Positions 58,279 through 64,000 of a stretch of 64,000 bases of DNA are shown here, piece by piece. The DNA lies in NCBI GenBank assembly GCA_963854835.1, contig OY978525.1:117255018-117319017 (forward strand), written 5' to 3'. Position numbers and translations under genes: made by a program. The notes under the pieces are model-generated. The model had not been told where the DNA came from. It worked only from the letters and a program-made list of their open reading frames with translations, and ran no database searches. Every line of letters begins with the position of its first letter. Within the stretch, counting starts at the first letter, position 1. This DNA is from Megamerina dolium (lineage: Eukaryota > Arthropoda > Insecta > Diptera > Megamerinidae).

Positions 58279-59462
58279 TAAGGTCGAGTAAAAAGAAATC
58301 CATTTTTTTTTGCATTAAATTGAAGCTTCTATGATCCGATTTAGGTCAAATATGCACCGTTTTGTTCGATAACTTGTTGCCGTTTTAAAAGTCATTTCAC
58401 AAGCTTCTCTTGAGGCGAATTTTTCACTAGGAAAATCATTCATATCAGGAACAGGTAGTAATCACTTGGTGCCAGGTTCGGACTATAAGGTGGATGCATA
58501 AAAACCTCCCAACCAAGATCCCGAAACTTCTGGCGAGTCACTATCGATGTGTGTGACCTGGCGTTGTCCTGATGTAACACAATTCCTCTTCTATTGGCCA
58601 AAGCTGGTTGCTTCTGGGCGATTGCTTCCTTCAGACGGTCCAATTGTTGACAGTACAGGTCCGAATTAAGAGTTTTGCCGTAGAGGAGCAGCTCATAGTA
58701 AATGATTCCCTGCCAATACCACCAATCATATAGCAACACCTTCCTGACCATCAATTCTGGTTTGGCCACTGTTTGCGCCAGCTCACCGCTATTCGACCAT
58801 GATCATTTTCGCTTGACGTTGTCGTAAGTGACCCACTTTTCATCACCAGTAACCATCCGCTTCAGAAATGCATTGATTTTGTTGCGATTTAGCAGCGATT
58901 CGCAGTTGGAAATACGGTCCATCAGGTTTTTTTTGCGTTAACTCGTGTTGCACCCATACATCGTGCTTCTTTTTGTAACCAGCCTTATTTAAATGTTTCC
59001 AAACGAGTTTTTGTGTAATGTTTAGCTCCTGGGCAATAGAAACAGTGCTTACATGACGGTCAGACTTGACGATTTCCATTATTTTATCGATATTTTCGAC
59101 AATTGGCCTTCCAGAGCGTGGTGCATCTTTGACATCAAAATTACCGGAACGGAATCGACGAAACAGTATCAAAACCATAAACACTATTCACATTTTCAGC
59201 CGTTTGGCTTGCATTTTTGCCTTTATCGAAGGCAAAACTATAAAATAGAGCGTATTTTCTCTTTACTGGTGTCCATCTTTGACGCGTGCTCAAACAATAC
59301 TGAGTCAAGCAATCACAAAACTGCCTGAAACGTTTATTTAGTCCGAACTCATATCTTTCTAATGCCATCTAGAGTAACCCGATCGCACTTATACAACGTG
59401 AGATATAGATTACTAAAGTCATCTATTTTAAAATTATGGATTTCTTTTTACTACACCTGTTA
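58279..59462 (-). mobile_element. Mar-1 copy 3, C-terminal deletion
   Basis: The ends match Mar-1 copy 2 (AGGTCGAGTAAAAAGAAATC at left and its inverted partner at right, next to TATA). It is about 100 bp shorter than copy 2 because part of the C-terminal coding region is gone. Confidence 0.87.
58330..59276 (-). pseudogene. Mar-1 transposase, frameshifted and deleted
   Basis: The start codon is at 59276, and an early frameshift follows (the KGKNASQTAENVNSVYG block is in another frame). The run 59184-58843 reads FRRFRSGNFDVKDAPRSGRP and the helix-turn-helix SIAQELNITQKLVWKHLNK. The 58769-58440 run keeps LHQDNARSH (second Asp) and LAPSDYYLF (third). The residues after this, up to the normal IEQNGAY end, are mostly deleted. 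Confidence 0.84.
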
Positions 59463-60267
59463 TATAGAGAGTAAGCTCTAATTAAAAGGATTCCTAATGA
59501 CATATGAGAATCGAAACAAGCAAAAAATATATTATTATATTCCTGTTTTTGCATTAAAGCAATTTTTTTATGCAATGTTAAACGTTCACTTTGTCTAGGA
59601 TATAAATATTGACTTCTTTAATAATGGTTCATTTGGTTGAAATGTCCAAGTAAGGATTTTCTAAATGATATTACAATATTTTCATCTTATAACAACCTGT
59701 TTTACACATTTGATTATATATACAACATATAAAAAAAATATATATATATATATATATATATATAATAGCTTACAGCTATATACTTAGGAGTATGAATATA
59801 TGCTCGTATATATCTAGTCACTCCAGTTTTACTTGAAAGTACTACAATATGTACATACATTCACATATGCTGAATGCATATACGAGTACATATGGTAATT
59901 GCTATGCATGCTTGTATTGATGTGTGTTTAAATGTTGTTCGCATAAATTATGTTTACGCTAAAATTACTATTTTTTTGAATTTCGTTTCAATGAATCGCA
60001 AATAGAAACATTGATTTGTACAATACGAAGTGGAAAAAGAAAAATAACGTAATTTAATTGACACTTTGTTGATTTAATATGATTACATTTAAATAATTAC
60101 TAGTATTTATTCAATTTTTATTTTAAATGTTTTTGTTGTGTCATAACACATTCACTTGCAATAAATAATAGTAAATAATAATGCTGTTATGGGGGGTTAG
60201 AGCTCATAAGACTACTCAGGATTCCACCATCTTCACCTCAATTGAGGCTTCTCTACAAAATCGATGT
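59463..60267. other. AT-rich spacer
   Basis: An AT microsatellite at about 59738-59763. No gene was recognised. Confidence 0.5.
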
Positions 60268-61430
60268 ATCAGGTCAGTCCATAATCTCGTGCGTTATTTT
60301 TTCAATAGTTTCACAGTATGCGCTTTCGTGGGAGATAAAGGAACAATTTTTATTTTCGCTGACGTATTGTGCATTCAACAAATGATTTTAATCGCAGATA
60401 GAAGCACAAGTTGTTAAAAAATAAAATGGAATCTTCGAACGAGTATAAAAGGCATATTTTGTATTCTTTTTTTTTTATAAAAGTGAAAAAATGCTACAAC
60501 TGCTACTGCAGAAATAAACGCAACTCATGGGGAGAATACCGGAATATCAGGACTGCGCAAAAGTGGTTTTCCAAATTCCGAATTGATTGTGATTGTGACG
60601 TTGAAGATGCCCCAAGCTCTCGTCGTATTGAGGTCTTAACCTCCGACTGTAAAACTATATTTACAGTCAATATGATGGCTGGAAGGTTAAATTCATCACA
60701 TGGAACAGTTTACAGGTACCTGGTTCAATTGGGCAAGGTTCCAAAGCTGGGAAAATAGGTTCCGCATAAACTTTCCGTCGCAAACCTTTAGCAGAGAGTG
60801 AATGTGTGTTCTCAGCTACTGCAGCGGCTTGAAAATGAGAGTTTTTTGAACCGTAATGTCACTGGGAAGAAAAACTGGGTGTTTTACAATAATCCTGTTC
60901 GCAGACGCCAGTGGTTAGATAAAGGTGAAACACCAGAACCAACCCCCAGAGATGGTCTCCTGTTGGTGGGATATAGCCGATATCATTTATTTTGATTTGC
61001 TGGAACCAAACCAGACGATCACAGCTGATTATTGTTATTGCCATTAACTATCCCAACTGAATGAAGCACTTGAAAAAAGCCGTCCGTCTTGCGTCAATAG
61101 ACGCAAAGTTTTGTTTCACCACGACAATACAAGACCGCATACCGCAAGACAGACCTTAGGCAAGCTGGGCGAGCTCGGATGGGAGCTAATGCCGCGTCCA
61201 CCATACTCTCCCGATATTGCACCTTGCGATTAACACCTTTTCCGCGGACTTCAGTCCCATTTAAGTAATAAGAAGTACACCTCAAAAGAAGCTTTAAAAA
61301 GAGATATCGATGCATATTTTGGTTCCAAGGACAAACAATTATTTGAGCAGGGTATTTAAAATTTGCCTAAACGTTGGGAAGATATTGTAAATAATGCAGG
61401 GAAAATATATTATTGATTAATAAACACTGA
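60268..61430 (+). mobile_element. Mar-9: full-length but decayed mariner
   Basis: The left end probably lies at TCAGGTCAGTCCATAATC (60268); the right repeat could not be placed with certainty. The length fits a mariner of about 1.2 kb. Confidence 0.7.
60426..61416 (+). pseudogene. Mar-9 transposase, DD34D, with stops
   Basis: ATG at 60426 (MESSNEYKRHIL). A frame slip near 60500 is followed by IRTAQKWFSKFRI, HGTVYRYLVQLGKVPKLGK, NRNVTGKKNWVFYNNP (first Asp region changed from GDEK to GKKN), VLFHHDNTRPHTARQT (second Asp) and PPYSPDIAPCD. At that third Asp the next codon is TAA, so the protein is cut. A further TAA lies near 61362. It is a mauritiana-like mariner, inactive by several criteria. 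Confidence 0.83.
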
Positions 61431-61449
61431 AAACTTCTTTTTTATTTAT

Positions 61450-61740
61450 TTTAAAATCACAAAATCTTCACAAAAAATTTATCAAGCTGATGTTTGATGA
61501 GGGCTTCAAAAGGAAAAATTTCTGCCATTGAAATGGTTTTACAAGAAACGAAATAAACGAAAGTGTAAGGGTACAAAATCGGGGCTAGTAGATGAGATAA
61601 CAAATTCAAATCAAGCTGTGAAAATTTTATTGAGTGATACATTTTTGTGGTCGAACACAACAGCTTTACGACTGATCAGCCCAGGATGTTTCTTTACGAT
61701 GGCATCACTTAATTTCTGCAATTGCTTAAAGTGATAATTC
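61450..61740 (-). mobile_element. Mar-10: mariner C-terminal remnant
   Basis: The minus strand reads KQLQKLSDAIVKKHPGLISR and AVVFDHKNVSLNKI. Past a gap it reads FPFEALIKHQLDKFFV, parallel to the second-Asp and C-terminal parts of mariners. The Asp of the usual HDN motif is displaced (DHKN), and the third Asp region is lost. Confidence 0.6.
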
Positions 61741-63733
61741 TGTTAACTATTAAAAATTTTAATATTTAAAAACTGCTGACAGAAGACTGATCTCATATCC
61801 GGTAGCATATCTTTTTTCGGTAGATGTTCTCCCGTGCTTTGCCCTTCTGGTGCTTTGTGTCGCCTACTAAAATACTTTTTTAGCTCTCATTGTAAATAAT
61901 TAATTTTTGTTCAATGCTGAATCGATCAGCTAATTTAGGAGTATTATGACATTCTGGTGTTTGATGTTCGTGAGAAAAGTATGCCCTTTTAGGGTTTTTA
62001 AGACGGGTTTTTAATATTAATTGTTGTACCAGTTATGTTACGATCCAGCAGTGTGATTACCCTGGAATTTAGCACTGCATTGCAGATTTAGCATTAAGAA
62101 ATGAGTGAGTTTTCTATTCATTCATTTCTAACATTATCAACAGCACAAATCGAGTGATTCTAAATAAATGCATATATACATGTTTCTAAATAAATGCATG
62201 TATACATGTTTCCGTATATGGCATTCACAGGCAATGGCAAGAATGTTTACAAGAACTATATTTAAATTAAAAAATTTTAATTAATTGATTTTTAGAGAAA
62301 TTTTCATGTACTTTTTGTTGTTGTTTAAAAATAGAAAATAAATTTTAAAATTGTAAAAAGTTTTTCACTAGGAAGCATATAGATTTTTTATCAATAATTT
62401 TTTTTAGTAAATTTTCAATAAATAAAATGAAAATTAAATAAATAAATACTATATAAAGATACATATTTCATAAAAATATTTCATTTTCTATAAAAAGTAG
62501 TTTAATAACGTGAAATTTTGTAATGCAAAATCTTGCACATACGATTGTATAATCTACCAATAGTGCAAATCGCTCTAATTTCCAATTTCAAAAAGTGAAA
62601 TTAAAGAAAATGAAATGAAACTGTTTTTTTTTTTACTCATATTGAGTATAAATTTGAATTACAAAAAGTTGAACATACGTGTAAACAAGTTTCATAGTAG
62701 GAAATAAATAATTTAATACCATATCAGTTGTACAAATCGCGCGTTTTTCAACCACTTCCAAGCCTCCTCTCTATACAACACATCGTGTGGAATAATGGGA
62801 TCAATGAGAGAGCAGTGTATGTAATATTTATGTACATACATTAAAACTGCGTGAAAATGATCAATTTTAATCATAACAAGTTTTCTCAATAGTTAAGATT
62901 TGTAGCAGTGCTTATGTGCAGTGTCGTCGTATCAGTGGTAAAATCGCACGTTTTTAACCGCTTGCCAAGGGAAGCGATTTTAAACAAATAAATTTAACAC
63001 AATTTAATTCGTAAATTTATGTAAATAAAAAGCAAGTAGAAATAAGATAAGAATAAAAAGATTAAATGTGTAATGGTATTGCAAAGACATGCATATGCAC
63101 GCGACCGAACCAGTCTTGTTTCATAGCAAATGGTGTTGTGACTGACCAATGATTTCGTATGCAATTTTATTTGTTGAAAAGAAATAAATGAAAATATACA
63201 TGATACATGATCATAATATATGTGTAGTGTATATTTTTTGGTTTTTGACCATAAATTGTATACTTTGTTATTGCAAAGCGATTTTTGTTGAATGCAAAAC
63301 GCGCAAACGCATGCGCAATAAATCTTTTGGGGGCATGTAGCCATATATTTATGTACCATTAAATATACAAATATATGGGTATACGAGTATGTAAATGCAT
63401 AGTGTGTGTGTTTGTGTATATGTAACAATTACATGATTGTTTTTCTTGACACTTACATGTTACCATGCAATTAATATGAAAACATGATATGTCGGTTTTG
63501 TACATGTAGGAAGGTATTTTTTTTTATTTTTGGTCCACGGACATAGTAGTGGATAACATACAACTAGAAAAGAATATCCAAGTTGTACGGTTTAGTGTTG
63601 AAGATGTATCAATTTTGAAGTCAATGTTCCAATATTTAAAATTGTGGTCGAAATTTGGCCCTCCTCCAGATTGTGTCATATTTGGTGCAGTAAAATTAGT
63701 AATTTACCCGAAAAAATGTTAAAATCCCAAATA
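61741..63733. other. AT-rich spacer
   Basis: Contains a direct duplication near 62159-62213 and two similar GCGCGTTTTTCAACC/GCACGTTTTTAACC blocks near 62737 and 62946. The long minus-strand frame 63428-62994 is low complexity. No gene was recognised. Confidence 0.5.
62159..62213 (+). repeat. Tandem duplication of about 27 bp
   Basis: TCTAAATAAATGCATRTATA occurs twice in a row, each followed by CATGTT. Confidence 0.85.
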
Positions 63734-63850
63734 TTGGGTTGGCAACTAAGTAAGTGCCGATTTCACACATGGATGTTTCTGACTCTACCACATAGTTTTG
63801 ATACCCTTTGTCAATGTTATGATTTTTTTCTTTCGGACATTGGTTAGCTG
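63734..63850 (+). mobile_element. Mar-11: end of another mariner
   Basis: TTGGGTTGGCAACTAAGTAA after a TA resembles the terminal repeat of irritans-type mariners. Only about 100 bp of it remain before unrelated sequence starts. Confidence 0.6.
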
Positions 63851-64000
63851 TCGGCAAAATCCTCCACTGAACCCGCCTCGAGGGTGCCGACTGGAAATAG
63901 ATACCACAGTTTAGCCTGTACGATGTCAGGCGGTATCTAGCTAAGATAAGGGTAAGTTGGTGAGTGTTTGTTACTCTTCAATAGTACAGCATTCGGCAAC
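63851..64000. other. More GC-rich sequence at window end
   Basis: Composition shifts to more GC near 63865-63940 (CCCGCCTCGAGGGTGCCG). It may be the start of another element; it is not recognisable from this short piece. Confidence 0.4.

Noticed and set aside
62994..63428. Minus-strand frame of 144 residues
   Set aside because: Low-complexity AT-derived translation rich in His, Tyr and Ile with no domain, signal or conserved motif.

Overview
This is AT-rich eukaryotic DNA, almost certainly from a higher fly (Brachycera), and I favour a tephritid fruit fly. The clues are two small three-exon genes of the fly-expanded DUF1091/DM8 family with introns of about 70-100 bp, a DD41D 'rosa'-type mariner (a group described from tephritids), several other mariner lineages, and non-LTR retrotransposons with fly-like reverse transcriptase and RNase H domains. 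Bacterial features are absent: no operons, no ribosome binding sites, no CRISPR.

Host genes occupy only the first 3.5 kb. Two tandem DUF1091 paralogs lie on the minus strand (63-756 and 2731-3469). Each codes for a secreted protein of about 185 residues with four shared cysteines. Between them lie a fold-back mariner derivative, a 5'-truncated LINE and a 172-bp MITE next to the stop codon of the upstream paralog. The downstream paralog preserves the MITE's empty site.

The rest is a graveyard of mobile elements in AT-rich spacer. Region by region: 3.8-5.5 kb, mariner plus LINE; 6.5-7.7 kb, a 153-bp satellite with a four-monomer higher-order repeat; 8.0-9.7 kb, a Tc1-type transposon with an intact 346-aa DD34E transposase and IR/DR ends; 10.8-15.5 kb, three mariner relics, an unclassified 577-bp TIR element and a LINE; 17.5-22.3 kb, LINE fragments and a mariner; 22-28 kb, mostly spacer with SINEs and a CA microsatellite; 28.5-35.6 kb, RNase H LINEs, mariner relics and a nearly intact DD41D mariner; 36.6-41.9 kb, LINE-A, an RNase H LINE and a SINE; 42.7-47.8 kb, more mariner and LINE relics plus two oppositely oriented SINEs with clear target duplications; 49.9-52.6 kb, one LINE nested in another with a 12-bp target duplication; 53.7-57.0 kb, a 3.3-kb inverted-repeat (fold-back) element; 58.3-63.9 kb, mariner relics.

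Family labels used below are local to this window. LINE-A is the RTE-like family with a (GTAA)n 3' tail, seen six times plus remnants. LINE-B to LINE-G are other families. Mar-1, Mar-2 and so on are mariner-type groups. No pathway-like gene system is present. The points of interest are element structure, nesting, empty sites and the paralog pair.
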